DNA of 64,000 nucleotides from Actinobacteria bacterium HGW-Actinobacteria-1 (GTDB taxonomy: Bacteria > Actinomycetota > Coriobacteriia > Anaerosomatales > Anaerosomataceae), in assembly GCA_002841355.1 (NCBI GenBank), contig PHFB01000010.1, forward strand, positions 20,712-84,711, given 5' to 3'. The notes below the pieces were generated by a model that saw only the letters and a list, made by a program, of their open reading frames with translations, searched no databases and had not been told where the DNA came from. Below are positions 28,933-37,312 of this stretch, piece by piece. Both the position numbers and the translations under genes were made by a program. Each line of letters opens with the position of its first letter. Positions within the stretch are counted from its first letter, which is position 1.

Positions 28933-29649
28933 GTGAATGAGGTCTGGAGCAAAGCGGACCTGCACATACACTCGAACCACAGTGATGGTCTTGCGAAGAT
29001 TCCTGAGATCATGGAGTACGTCGCTACCAAGACGGATATCTCTGTCATCGCGATCACGGATCACAACACCATCGAAGGCGCGCTCTTCGCGCAGTCGTTG
29101 CAGGAGATGTATGGCATAGAGGTCGTAGTCGGCGAGGAGATCTCGTCGAAGTCCGGGCACATCATCGGCTTGTGGCTGCAGGAGGCGATTCCGCCGAACC
29201 TGTCTGCCGCGGAGACCGTGTCCCGCATCAATGAGCAGGGCGGCATCGCCGTCATCGCGCATCCTTTCGCGAACCGCGCATTCGGGCCTTTCGGCCTCGA
29301 GAGCGTGGGGCAGGCGATCTACGACGTCGCATTCCATGCGCTTGAGGTATACAACTCGTCGCCTTACCTCATCTACGCGAACAGGCTTGCGGCCAAGGCG
29401 TTCGCAGGCGGTCAGGGGGTTGCGGCAACCGGCGGCTCGGATGCGCACGTCCTGAAAGCTGTCGGCAAAGGGTACACGCTCTTCCGCGGTAGGACGGCTG
29501 CCGATCTGCGACTCAGCATCGAGAATCTCGAGACTCGCGCAGAGGCTGCTCGCGGTGGGCTGTCTGTCGCGCTCAGATATGCGTTTCGCTATCCGCAGAT
29601 CCGGCGGCTGCAGGCGTGGAACTGGGAGCGCTGCAAGGCCACCAAGTAG
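28933..29649 (+). CDS. PHP-domain metal-dependent phosphoesterase
   Basis: The 238 residues have the PHP motifs in order: KADLHIHSNHSDG (motif I), AITDHNTIEG (motif II), the EEISSKSGHIIG region, VIAHPF (motif III) and GSDAHV near the C-terminus (motif IV). These are the trinuclear metal ligands. Stand-alone PHP proteins of this type include 3',5'-nucleoside bisphosphate phosphatases and RNase AM. The GTG at 28933 has AGGGGG six bases upstream. It converges with the gene ending at 29653. Confidence 0.9.
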   Translation: MNEVWSKADLHIHSNHSDGLAKIPEIMEYVATKTDISVIAITDHNTIEGALFAQSLQEMYGIEVVVGEEISSKSGHIIGLWLQEAIPPNLSAAETVSRINEQGGIAVIAHPFANRAFGPFGLESVGQAIYDVAFHALEVYNSSPYLIYANRLAAKAFAGGQGVAATGGSDAHVLKAVGKGYTLFRGRTAADLRLSIENLETRAEAARGGLSVALRYAFRYPQIRRLQAWNWERCKATK

Positions 29650-29652
29650 GCG

Positions 29653-30873
29653 CTACGGTTCCAGCAGCTGAAGCGAGGCGCGGATGGCGTCTGCTGTTGC
29701 CCGCACCATCGCGCGATCGTCTCCCCACGGTGTCATCGTTACGACGCGAACATCATCGCCGAGCCTCGCGGAATCGACCGCGTGCTTGAGATCGAGCGCG
29801 CTCGCCAGTGTGATGTGCGGCAGGGTCGCCGGCGCGATGATGATTCGACGACAGCCCAGCGCCGCAAGATGACGGGTCGTTTCCGTCACGTCGGGCGTCT
29901 CCCATTCGAGCCATCCGATTCGGATGTTCGATTCCCGGATCCCGCGTTCAACAAGCATGAGTCGCACGCGCTGGTTGAAGTAGTTCTCGTGCTCAAGCCA
30001 GCCGCCTTCGGCCTCTGACCACGCCGGGGGCTCGCCTTCGCCGACCAGCACAACGCCGACATCATCCAACGTTGCACTGTTCGTCAATTCGATGATGCGG
30101 TCCACAAGCCGAGAGGCGAGCACATCGGATCGCCAGATGCTGGGCGCACGCACGAGTCGGATGCCTACTGAATCTGCGGCCCGCTGCGCTTCGTGCAATG
30201 GCTCAAGCGACCGAAACGAGTCGTCCGGTCCAACGGTCACCAGCACTGCATCGCGATGCCCCATCTGGCCCAGTTCGTCGATGACTTCCGCCAGGCTCGG
30301 CGATCCGTCGCACCACGCGATCGCGACATTGCTGATCAGCCCGTCAAGTTCCCTGGTGGCTTCTTCCGCAACTGCGGATGTCGTGGCGCGTGCGGGGTTG
30401 TACCCGCCCAGCGCGTGGTAGCGGGTCTTCTCGCTCAGGAATACGAATGGCAGCGTGCTTGCGGGCAGTCTAAGCGCGCCACTTGTCACGAGGCGCTCGA
30501 TCACGCGTGCGGTGGAGGCGATTCTGTACCGGGGCGCCTCGGCACAGGAGAGGATGGCCACCGCGGGCCTATCTGGGTGTATCGCGGAGGTGGCCGATTC
30601 GAGGTGTCGTTGCCGAGGAATCGCATGCGGGAGTGCTGCGGCCGCGCTCCAGTATCCGCCCGCGACGCCTGCTGCGACGAAGAATATCGCCAAGCCGATA
30701 GCCTCGGCGTTCGTGGATCGGGCTATTGCCGAGAACATCCGAATCACCAACACCACGCCGCCGCTCATTCCCGCCACCGCGATGAACAGGCTGCGCCGTG
30801 GGGCGACGAGGGCACCGACGAGGCATGCCCCGAACGCGATGCTTCCAGCGAGCAATCCCAGCCACGGCGCCAC
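29653..30873 (-). CDS. Membrane-anchored ferrochelatase/CbiX-like protein
   Basis: The 406 residues start with about three membrane helices (residues 5-95, e.g. LGLLAGSIAFGACLVGALV). A soluble part follows whose two halves look like the chelatase fold: PAVAILSCAEAPRYRIAST with DAVLVTVGPDDSFRSLEPL, and VGVVLVGEGEPP with CRRIIIAPATLPHITLASA. The metal-binding His of the usual HG[S/T] or YHG motif is replaced (VGEGEPP), so catalysis is doubtful; HIT in the last motif remains. GTG at 30873 is selected because AGAGGA (30880-30885 on the complement) lies six bases upstream. It diverges from trxA. Role unknown. Confidence 0.7.
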   Translation of the reverse strand: MAPWLGLLAGSIAFGACLVGALVAPRRSLFIAVAGMSGGVVLVIRMFSAIARSTNAEAIGLAIFFVAAGVAGGYWSAAAALPHAIPRQRHLESATSAIHPDRPAVAILSCAEAPRYRIASTARVIERLVTSGALRLPASTLPFVFLSEKTRYHALGGYNPARATTSAVAEEATRELDGLISNVAIAWCDGSPSLAEVIDELGQMGHRDAVLVTVGPDDSFRSLEPLHEAQRAADSVGIRLVRAPSIWRSDVLASRLVDRIIELTNSATLDDVGVVLVGEGEPPAWSEAEGGWLEHENYFNQRVRLMLVERGIRESNIRIGWLEWETPDVTETTRHLAALGCRRIIIAPATLPHITLASALDLKHAVDSARLGDDVRVVTMTPWGDDRAMVRATADAIRASLQLLEP

Positions 30874-30940
30874 GAACGTTCCTCTCACTGCAGACGACCG
30901 TTCGACAATAGCGGCACACGTGGGGGAATCGCAAATCGTC

Positions 30941-30970
30941 TTGCATGAGAAATACCCCATGGGGTATACT
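30941..30970 (+). promoter_or_regulatory. trxA promoter with CsoR/CstR-type operator
   Basis: TTGCAT (30941-30946), 18-bp spacer, TATACT (30965-30970). The palindrome ATACCCC-AT-GGGGTAT (30952-30967) fills the spacer and its right half supplies the first three bases of the -10 box, so repressor binding must exclude RNA polymerase. Confidence 0.85.
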
Positions 30971-31002
30971 ACTCGTGTAGTCACCCGAACAAGGAGTCGA
31001 AC

Positions 31003-31323
31003 ATGAGCGCAGGTGTGAAGGAAATAGCGGAGTCGGAGTTCCAGGCCGAGGTACTCGAATCTGCCGAGCCGGTTGTCGTTGACTTCTGGGCGCCCTGGTG
31101 CGGCCCGTGCCGCATGGTTGGACCCGAGATCGAGAAGCTTGCCGCACGTACCGATGGTGTCAAGTTCGTGAAGGTCAACGTCGACGAGAGCCGTGAAGTC
31201 GCGGTTCGCTATGGTGTCATGAGCATCCCGACGATCGCCAAGTTCGAGAGTGGTACTCTGGTTTCGCAGGTTGTAGGTGCTCGCAGCGCGGACGCGCTCG
31301 GCCGCGAGTTCGGTCTGGTCTGA
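31003..31323 (+). CDS. trxA: Thioredoxin
   Basis: Cytosolic dithiol reductant, 106 residues. The active site WCGPC is at about residues 31-35 within VVDFWAPWCGPCRMVGPE, and the cis-proline loop SIPTIAKF is present. The ATG at 31003 follows AAGGAG. Its promoter carries a CsoR/CstR-type palindrome shared with csoR and ccdA, so it is probably derepressed by the same signal. A zinc-ribbon gene follows eight bases after the stop. Confidence 0.97.
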   Translation: MSAGVKEIAESEFQAEVLESAEPVVVDFWAPWCGPCRMVGPEIEKLAARTDGVKFVKVNVDESREVAVRYGVMSIPTIAKFESGTLVSQVVGARSADALGREFGLV

Positions 31324-31330
31324 CGCTGCC

Positions 31331-31525
31331 GTGCCAACGTATGAACTGAAATGTGTCGATTGTGGGAGCCGCTTCGAGCGATTCCTGATGCGCTTGCTCC
31401 GCGAGACGGACAAAGTATGTCCCGTTTGCGGCTCGCAGAACGTGTCAGCGGGCGTGGGGGGCGGTATCCTTGGAAAGAAGTCGAATACGGGTGCATCGTG
31501 TGGCCCGGTCGGAGGTTTCGGCTGA
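31331..31525 (+). CDS. FmdB-family zinc-ribbon protein
   Basis: The 64 residues have the conserved start MPTYELKCVDCGSRFE (with GTG as start), followed by VCPVCGSQNV: two CxxC knuckles that bind zinc, then a Gly/Ser-rich tail. Family members are called FmdB regulatory proteins but their role is not established. Eight bases separate it from trxA, so it belongs to the same CsoR/CstR-controlled transcript. Confidence 0.85.
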   Translation: MPTYELKCVDCGSRFERFLMRLLRETDKVCPVCGSQNVSAGVGGGILGKKSNTGASCGPVGGFG

Positions 31526-31571
31526 GGATGATGGACCGGCCCGGCGGGTCGGATCACTCGGACGGTGGCGG

Positions 31572-31943
31572 ATGGACTTTTCGTACAAACGATTCTGCCA
31601 GATGACCTTTGTAGATGCGGTTGAAGCCGTGGAGCGCTGCGTGCGCTCTCACGGCTTCATCGTTGAACGGGCCCATGACCTTCAGGCGACGCTTGCATCC
31701 AAGGGATTCGAGATCCAGCCGCTACGTATCTACGAGCTTCAATTCGCCAGCGATGAGCCGCCGTTCACCGGCGTCGACGGGGAATTCAGGCGCTGCCGAG
31801 TGCAAGTGTACGTCGAGGGGGATGCCGTGTTCGTCTCGGCGATCAGGTCGACCGTGCTTATGGATGCCGAGGACGACTCACTGGCGTGCTTCGAGGAGAT
31901 CGAGCACAGGGTCGCAGAGCTCGTGGATGAGATCGCAGGGTAG
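31572..31943 (+). CDS. DUF302 domain protein
   Basis: The 123 residues match the DUF302 pattern: FSYKRFCQMTFVDAVEAVER, HGFIVERAHDLQATLASKG and a C-terminal acidic helix region. The structure of the family is known but the function is not; these genes often sit near sulfur- or redox-related genes. The start is taken as ATG 31572; an ATG at 31602 is possible. The gene follows the zinc-ribbon gene by 46 bases and meets csoR tail to tail with a 4-base gap. Confidence 0.8.
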   Translation: MDFSYKRFCQMTFVDAVEAVERCVRSHGFIVERAHDLQATLASKGFEIQPLRIYELQFASDEPPFTGVDGEFRRCRVQVYVEGDAVFVSAIRSTVLMDAEDDSLACFEEIEHRVAELVDEIAG

Positions 31944-31947
31944 GGTC

Positions 31948-32250
31948 TTACTGGACGCAGCTGGAGTACTTGAGGAAGACCTTGATTGCCTCGTCGATGA
32001 GCTCATCGCGAGTCTTGTCGCCATCTTCCACCAGGCACGTCTTCATCGAGTACCCGATGATGTGAAGTCCAACCTGGTTCAGCGCTGACTTCGCGGCCAT
32101 TATCTGAGTCAGAACGGCTTCGCAGTCCTTGCCGGACTCGATCATCGTCTGAAGTCCGCGAACCTGTCCCTCAAGGCGCTTGAGCCTGTTCACGATCTTG
32201 CGGCGCTCTTCTTCGTTGCCGATCGATTCGCTAAGTGATGTCTCGTTCAA
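31948..32250 (-). CDS. CsoR/CstR-family metal- or thiol-responsive repressor
   Basis: An all-helical tetrameric repressor of 100 residues: RRKIVNRLKRLEGQVRGLQTMIESGKDC is characteristic (shown here by its parts RLKRLEGQVRGLQ and GKDCEAVLTQI). The two effector cysteines are Cys43 and Cys72, spaced 29 as in CsoR and CstR. The position of the CsoR copper-ligand His, four before the second Cys, is Ser68 (GYSMKTC); His63 lies elsewhere in the helix. That pattern suits a persulfide/thiol sensor of CstR type better than a copper sensor. It is probably autoregulated through the palindrome at 32307-32323. Confidence 0.9.
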   Translation of the reverse strand: MNETSLSESIGNEEERRKIVNRLKRLEGQVRGLQTMIESGKDCEAVLTQIMAAKSALNQVGLHIIGYSMKTCLVEDGDKTRDELIDEAIKVFLKYSSCVQ

Positions 32251-32303
32251 GGTGACTCCCTTGCGTAAGGAGTTGGTTGCCCTACAATGATTAGGTTTGA
32301 GTC

Positions 32304-32333
32304 ACTATACCCCCAGGGGGTATGCGGGGGCAA
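32304..32333 (-). promoter_or_regulatory. csoR promoter with CsoR/CstR-type operator
   Basis: On the minus strand TTGCCC (complement 32328-32333), 18-bp spacer, TATAGT (complement 32304-32309). The operator ATACCCCC-A-GGGGGTAT (32307-32323) overlaps the -10 box exactly as at trxA. The site lies between divergent csoR and the cation-efflux gene and may control both. Confidence 0.8.
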
Positions 32334-32347
32334 GCTGAGGGGTGCGC

Positions 32348-33289
32348 ATGGGCTACACCAAGTCGCGAACCGGACCTGACGGTTCTCGGGCAACCGAAAT
32401 CAAGCGAGTCCTCTGGATCATCCTTGGGCTCAACCTTCTCGTCGCGTGCGCGAAGCTTGCATATGGGCTGATCTCCCGTTCGGTCGGCATGACCGCGGAC
32501 GGGTTTCACTCGATGTTCGATGGAACCTCGAACGTGATCGGTCTCCTCGGCATGGGCATCGCTGCCAGACCGGCCGATGATGATCACCCGTACGGGCACT
32601 CCAAGTACGAGACGTTCGCGTCCGTGGTGATCGGCGCGATGCTACTTCTAGCGGCGTGGCGCGTCGGTACGTCCGCGTTCGACCGCCTGATGAATCCCGG
32701 AGTGCCCGCGGACGTCAACTGGATCTCGTTCGCCGTCATGCTCGGCACGCTGTGTATCAACATCTTCGTGACGCGCTACGAGCGCAGAGTCGGCGAGCGA
32801 CTCGGCAGCGAGATCCTGGTCGCAGATGCCAGCCATACGGGCAGCGACGTGCTTGTCAGCATCGGCGTCATCATCGGACTGATCGCCGTCAAGCTCGGCT
32901 TCCCGATCGCCGACCCTATCGTCGGTCTGGTCGTCGCCGGCTTCATCCTGGTGGCGGCGGTCCGCGTCTTTCGCTCGGCGAACGAGACGCTATCCGACAG
33001 AGCCCGCATCGCACCGGAGGAGATTCGCGGTGTCGCGTTGTCGGTACCTGGCGTGCTCGGCTGCCACGAGGTGCGAACGCGTGGCCCTCTTGCTGAGGTG
33101 TACGTGGACCTACACATCCAAGTCGATGCCTCGGTCAGCGTTGCCGAGGGGCACGCGATCGCCGAGCGGGTGGAGAAGACCATCTGCGAAAGCCTCGGCC
33201 AAGTGACGGACGTCATCGCACACCTCGAGCCGCTGGATGAGTATCAGAAGAGCAAGACGGCCATGCAGGACGCAGAAGGCGCGGTCTGA
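32348..33289 (+). CDS. Cation diffusion facilitator family transporter
   Basis: A proton-driven divalent metal exporter of the inner membrane, 313 residues with about six helices. The metal site is formed by the pairs SMFD/FHSMFD in TM2 (ADGFHSMFD) and SHTGSD in TM5 (ADASHTGSD), i.e. HxxxD twice. A soluble C-terminal domain (about 215-300; CHEVRTRGPLAEVYVDLHI) regulates dimerisation. It is likely Zn, Fe or Mn. The ATG at 32348 has GAGGGG five bases upstream; a GTG at 32342 is less likely. It diverges from csoR across the shared operator. Confidence 0.93.
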   Translation: MGYTKSRTGPDGSRATEIKRVLWIILGLNLLVACAKLAYGLISRSVGMTADGFHSMFDGTSNVIGLLGMGIAARPADDDHPYGHSKYETFASVVIGAMLLLAAWRVGTSAFDRLMNPGVPADVNWISFAVMLGTLCINIFVTRYERRVGERLGSEILVADASHTGSDVLVSIGVIIGLIAVKLGFPIADPIVGLVVAGFILVAAVRVFRSANETLSDRARIAPEEIRGVALSVPGVLGCHEVRTRGPLAEVYVDLHIQVDASVSVAEGHAIAERVEKTICESLGQVTDVIAHLEPLDEYQKSKTAMQDAEGAV

Positions 33290-33292
33290 CGG

Positions 33293-34273
33293 ATGGAGCC
33301 GTCGAGCGCAGAGCGCGACCGAACTGATCGCGCGATGGGCTACGGACTTGCCGGCCTGGCTGCCGCGTGCTGGGCGACCGGAGGGTTGGCCGCCAAGTGG
33401 CTGTTCACGCCACTGAATGCCGAGACGGCCGGCTGGCCGTTCCCGCCGCTTGGAATCGCGATCGACCCGGTGATGCTGTCGGCATGCAGGGCGCTGCTCG
33501 CGTTCGGCATGCTGTTCACGTATCTCGTGATCGCTCGTCGGGATGCCTTGCGGGTGAGGGGCAAAGACCTGCCGTTCCTGATGTTCTTCGGCGTCGTCGG
33601 CCTCGCGCTCGTTCACTTCACATACTTCAAGACGATATCCCTGACGAATGTGGCGACGGCCATACTGCTCGAGTACCTGGCGCCCGTGCTTGTGCTCGCG
33701 TTCTCCGTGACGGTCCTGCGCGATCGGCTGACGTGGTCATTGCCCGTATCGGTCACCATGTCCGTCACAGGATGTGCGCTCGTCGTAGGGGCGGTCGGCG
33801 GCTCGGGACTCAAGGTTTCGACAGCGGGCCTTATGTGGGGATTGAGTTCAGCTGTCTTCTTCGCCGGCTACACGCTTATGGGTCGCTGGGCTGCCCACAA
33901 GTTCTCCTCCTGGACGCTCCTCACCTACGGGCTTGGTGCGGCAACGCTCTTCTGGTTCGTCGTCCTCGGCGGTCCAGCGCCCGTCTTCGCGGCGCTTGGA
34001 AATCCCCGAACGCTGGCCGCGGTGACGTTCATCGCATTCACCAGTACGGTTGTGCCGTTTGGCGCATTCCTGAAGGCGCTGCGGCATATCCGTGCCACTG
34101 AGGCCTCCGTCACTGCAACCCTCGAACCGGTGTTGGCCGCGGTGCTTGCCTGGCTCCTCTTCAGGGAATCGCTCGGGACCGCACAGATGCTCGGCGGCCT
34201 TCTCGTGATAGGCGCCATCGTGGTTTCCCAGATGCGCACGACGGTCGCCTCAGAGCTGCCTCCCGCGGCCTAG
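33293..34273 (+). CDS. EamA/DMT-superfamily transporter
   Basis: The 326 residues have ten predicted membrane helices arranged as two EamA repeats (GYGLAGLAAACWATGGLAAKW and GLMWGLSSAVFFAGYTLMGRW). The TAILLEYLAPVLVLAF and ATLEPVLAAVLAWLLFRE pairs at the ends of the repeats are hallmark. The substrate is unknown; many members export amino acids or related metabolites. It starts four bases after the efflux gene stop. Confidence 0.92.
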   Translation: MEPSSAERDRTDRAMGYGLAGLAAACWATGGLAAKWLFTPLNAETAGWPFPPLGIAIDPVMLSACRALLAFGMLFTYLVIARRDALRVRGKDLPFLMFFGVVGLALVHFTYFKTISLTNVATAILLEYLAPVLVLAFSVTVLRDRLTWSLPVSVTMSVTGCALVVGAVGGSGLKVSTAGLMWGLSSAVFFAGYTLMGRWAAHKFSSWTLLTYGLGAATLFWFVVLGGPAPVFAALGNPRTLAAVTFIAFTSTVVPFGAFLKALRHIRATEASVTATLEPVLAAVLAWLLFRESLGTAQMLGGLLVIGAIVVSQMRTTVASELPPAA

Positions 34274-34280
34274 GATCAAC

Positions 34281-34330
34281 TGGTACGAACCTTGTTTTCG
34301 TGGGAATATGCTTCTGGTACGTAGTTTGCT
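34281..34330 (+). promoter_or_regulatory. Tandem sigma-54 (-24/-12) elements upstream of rpoN
   Basis: TGGTACGTAGTTTGCT (34315-34330) matches the consensus TGGCACG-N4-TTGCW at all but one position and has the GG-N10-GC spacing. A second, weaker copy TGGTACGAACCTTGTT lies at 34281-34296 with the -12 GC changed to GT. The inverted repeat ACGAA-N7-TTCGT (34285-34301) overlaps the upstream copy and might bind an activator. The strong copy places a transcript start near 34341, leaving room for the ribosome site at 34367. Confidence 0.75.
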
Positions 34331-34376
34331 AAGGGCGGCGCTCCTTGGCAGCACAGTGTGCGTGCCGGAGGCGATA

Positions 34377-35771
34377 ATGGAACTCACTCAACGGCCGGAA
34401 CTCAGGCAAAAGGTCACCCTCTCGCCCCAGGTGTATCAGGGGCTTACGATTCTTGCGATGCCCGTCGTGGAGCTTCAGTCGCTCATCGAGACCGAGCTGC
34501 TCGAGAATCCGGTACTCGAACTCGAGGAAGACGAGCTCGAGCCCGCTGAGGAGAGCGACGACCGGACTGAGGATATCGAGGAAGAACGCGCGTGGGATGA
34601 CTGGCTCGATCAATACGACGATCTTGAGAGTCTCGATTCCAGCGCACCGCGTGATCCCAACCAGGAGGAAGTGAACTCCGACGAATTCGTCGGAGGCGTG
34701 CAGACCTTCGACGACTACCTCCTGGACCAGCTTGGGATGATGGACGTCTCCGATGACGTGGCGCGCGCGGCGCGTGCAATCATCGGGACGCTCGATGATG
34801 ACGGTCTGTTCGTCGGCACGTGCGCGGAGATAGCGGCAATCGCAGGGGTCTCAACCTCGATCGCCGAGCAGGCCCTCGCGGTTGTCCAGCAGCTTGACCC
34901 TCCCGGTGTGGGTGCTCGCAGCGTCCGCGAGGCGCTGAAGATACAAGCCGCATTCCTTGGCATCGACTCGCCGCTGGTGGTCGCGCTGATCGAGCGGCAT
35001 CTTGACGCGGTGGCTTCGAGTCACACCAGGAAGATCGCCCGCATCGAGCGTGTCTCGGAGGACGAGGTACGCGAGGCGGTCGAGCTGCTCAAGCAGCTGA
35101 ATCCCAGACCTGCCGGGTCGTTCTCGCCGGGCCAGGCGCCGTCGTACGTGGTGCCCGACCTCACGCTGCGCCGATTTGGCGACGAATGGCTGATCATCCC
35201 GAACAACGAGGCGGTCCCCACGCTCAAGGTGAGCCCGAAGTATCGCCAGATGCTTCGCTCTCAGTCGAAGGTGGATGACGAGACTCGCAAGTACCTGAAG
35301 GACAAGATCCGCTCGGCGGAATCGTTCTTGCGCAATGTCGATCGGCGTCGCGATACGGTCAGCCGTATCGCCGAGATAATCCTTGAGACGCAACGAGACT
35401 TCTTCGAGGATGGCAAGGGCGATATGCGACCGCTCCGGCTTGAGGATGTCTCATCCGAGATCGGCGTGCACCTGAGCACTGTGAGCCGGGGGGTCACCGG
35501 CAAGTACATGGCCACCCCGTACGGCTTGTTCGAGCTAAAGCATTTCTTCTCGGGCGGCTACAGGACATCGAGTGGCATGGACGTGGCGGCAACCACCGTC
35601 AAGCGCCGGATCCGTGAGCTCCTGGATGCAGAGGATGCCGCGAGACCGCTGTCGGACCAGAAGCTTGCCGAGGCGCTCTCTGCGGAAGGGGTCGACGTCG
35701 CGCGGCGCACAGTCGCCAAGTACCGTGAGGAGATCGGCATCGAGCCATCTTGGGCGAGGAAACGTCGATGA
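34377..35771 (+). CDS. rpoN: RNA polymerase sigma-54 factor
   Basis: Alternative sigma factor that recognises -24/-12 promoters and needs an AAA+ activator. The 464 residues show all regions: N-terminal Q/L-rich region I (LTQRPELRQKVTLSPQVYQG), an acidic linker (about 45-110), the core-binding domain, the HTH region (VSSEIGVHLSTVSRGVTGKY) and the C-terminal RpoN box ARRTVAKYRE at residues 442-451. The ATG at 34377 has GGAGG five bases upstream. It overlaps the kinase gene as ATGA. Sigma-54 is rare in actinobacteria; here it is preceded by its own type of promoter. Confidence 0.97.
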   Translation: MELTQRPELRQKVTLSPQVYQGLTILAMPVVELQSLIETELLENPVLELEEDELEPAEESDDRTEDIEEERAWDDWLDQYDDLESLDSSAPRDPNQEEVNSDEFVGGVQTFDDYLLDQLGMMDVSDDVARAARAIIGTLDDDGLFVGTCAEIAAIAGVSTSIAEQALAVVQQLDPPGVGARSVREALKIQAAFLGIDSPLVVALIERHLDAVASSHTRKIARIERVSEDEVREAVELLKQLNPRPAGSFSPGQAPSYVVPDLTLRRFGDEWLIIPNNEAVPTLKVSPKYRQMLRSQSKVDDETRKYLKDKIRSAESFLRNVDRRRDTVSRIAEIILETQRDFFEDGKGDMRPLRLEDVSSEIGVHLSTVSRGVTGKYMATPYGLFELKHFFSGGYRTSSGMDVAATTVKRRIRELLDAEDAARPLSDQKLAEALSAEGVDVARRTVAKYREEIGIEPSWARKRR

Positions 35772-37312
35772 GCGCCGAGCGGTCGGATTCGCAACGCAGG
35801 GCAACTGAGGCCCGCTCCGATGAGACGCTGATGTCGAGCGGGCGCAGCGAGGCGCGTGACGTCGCGCTCATCGTCGTGCTCCTCGGTGCCATCACTGTGC
35901 TGCACCTCTTCACGTCGACGTCGCCACAAGCGATGCCGATGCATCTGCTGTACCGCAAGCTCTTCTACCTGCCGGTGATGTTCGCGGGCTTCGTGTTCGG
36001 CCGAAGGGGAGGTTTCATCACTGCGGTGGCCGCCAGCCTGCTGTTCGCGCTGCATGCGACGGTGTCACTCGGTGGTCTGCTCGGTGAGCATATCGACAAC
36101 CTCTACGAGATCGTCATGTATCTTGCGGTCGGCATTATGTTCGGTTGGCTTCGAGACCTCTCGGAAGTGAAGACGACCGATCTTCGTCAGCTCAGTCGTC
36201 AGCTTGAGGATGCCTACAGGAAGCTCGAAGAGCGCGCAATCCAGCTAGTGAACATCCAGGACTACACGCAATCGATCCTCAGGTCGATCACATCGGGCGT
36301 CGTAACGGTCGGTCCGGACGGCTCGGTTGCGACGGCGAATCCCGCCGCGGAGCGCATGCTCGGGGTTCGTGAGGTCGATATCGTGCCCCGGCGGATAGGC
36401 ACCCTCTTCGCGGACGACTCTGGACTGGATGAAGAGGTCGCGAAGGTCCTGAAAGGCCGCATTCCGAAGTCGGTCAAAGACATGCGGCTTGTGACGAGGG
36501 CAGGGAAGATCCTGCATGTTCAGGCGTCGACCTCGCGGATGCGAGACGTCGACGGTCGGATTCTCGGCGCGGTCGTCACGATCGAGGATGTGTCAGAGGT
36601 CAAGGCGCTCACCGACCAGCTCATTCGGGCGGACCGCCTGGCCGCGATGGGCGAACTCACCGCCGGCGTTGCGCACGAGGTGCGGAACCCGCTCGGCATC
36701 ATCCGGGCCTCTGTCCAACTGGTTGAGGAGTCCGGGTGCGATCGAGAGCGCGTCCTTGAGGCGACGAGTGTCATCAAACAGGAGATTGACCGACTGGATC
36801 GCGTGATCAAGGCACTTCTGGACTTCGGACGACCGTCCAAGCCGTATCTCCGGCTGACGGATATCGGCGAGGTGATCGAGGACGTGGTGTTGTTCACGCG
36901 TCGCTTTGCCGGCCAGTCGAAGGTTACGATATCAGCCCAGGGCGTCGGTTCGCTGCCGAAGGTCATGGCCGATCCGGACCAGTTGAAGCAGGTGTTCGTG
37001 AACCTCATCTCGAATGCCGTGCAGGCAATGGACCCGGCCGGCGGTCTCATCGTGTTGCAGGGGAGCAGCGAGGACGGGTTCCTCTCCGTGCAGGTCTCGG
37101 ACAACGGGCCGGGTATTCCGGCGTCGGACTTGAAGAAGGTGTTCGACCCGTTCTACTCGACTCGCGATGCTGGAACCGGTCTCGGGTTGACGATCGTGCA
37201 CCGCATACTCGATGAACATGACGGTCATATCGAAGTTGCGAGCGTGCCAGGGCAGGGTACGACCTTTACTGTGTCGCTCCCGGTGTTCCAGGCAGGCGAG
37301 GAGGACAGATGA
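35768..37312 (+). CDS. Membrane histidine kinase (NtrB/AtoS-like) paired with rpoN
   Basis: The 514 residues start with three or four membrane helices (ALIVVLLGAITVLHL, LFYLPVMFAGFVFG, FITAVAASLLFAL). A coiled linker, a PAS domain (about 160-275; GVVTVGPDGSVATANPAA), HisKA with the phospho-accepting His in VAHEVRNPLG, and HATPase_c (NLISNAVQAM, DNGPGIP, GTGLGLTIVHRI) follow. It resembles kinases that phosphorylate sigma-54 activators. ATGA overlaps join it to rpoN and to the activator gene, so all three are co-translated. The signal is unknown. Confidence 0.95.
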   Translation: MSAERSDSQRRATEARSDETLMSSGRSEARDVALIVVLLGAITVLHLFTSTSPQAMPMHLLYRKLFYLPVMFAGFVFGRRGGFITAVAASLLFALHATVSLGGLLGEHIDNLYEIVMYLAVGIMFGWLRDLSEVKTTDLRQLSRQLEDAYRKLEERAIQLVNIQDYTQSILRSITSGVVTVGPDGSVATANPAAERMLGVREVDIVPRRIGTLFADDSGLDEEVAKVLKGRIPKSVKDMRLVTRAGKILHVQASTSRMRDVDGRILGAVVTIEDVSEVKALTDQLIRADRLAAMGELTAGVAHEVRNPLGIIRASVQLVEESGCDRERVLEATSVIKQEIDRLDRVIKALLDFGRPSKPYLRLTDIGEVIEDVVLFTRRFAGQSKVTISAQGVGSLPKVMADPDQLKQVFVNLISNAVQAMDPAGGLIVLQGSSEDGFLSVQVSDNGPGIPASDLKKVFDPFYSTRDAGTGLGLTIVHRILDEHDGHIEVASVPGQGTTFTVSLPVFQAGEEDR

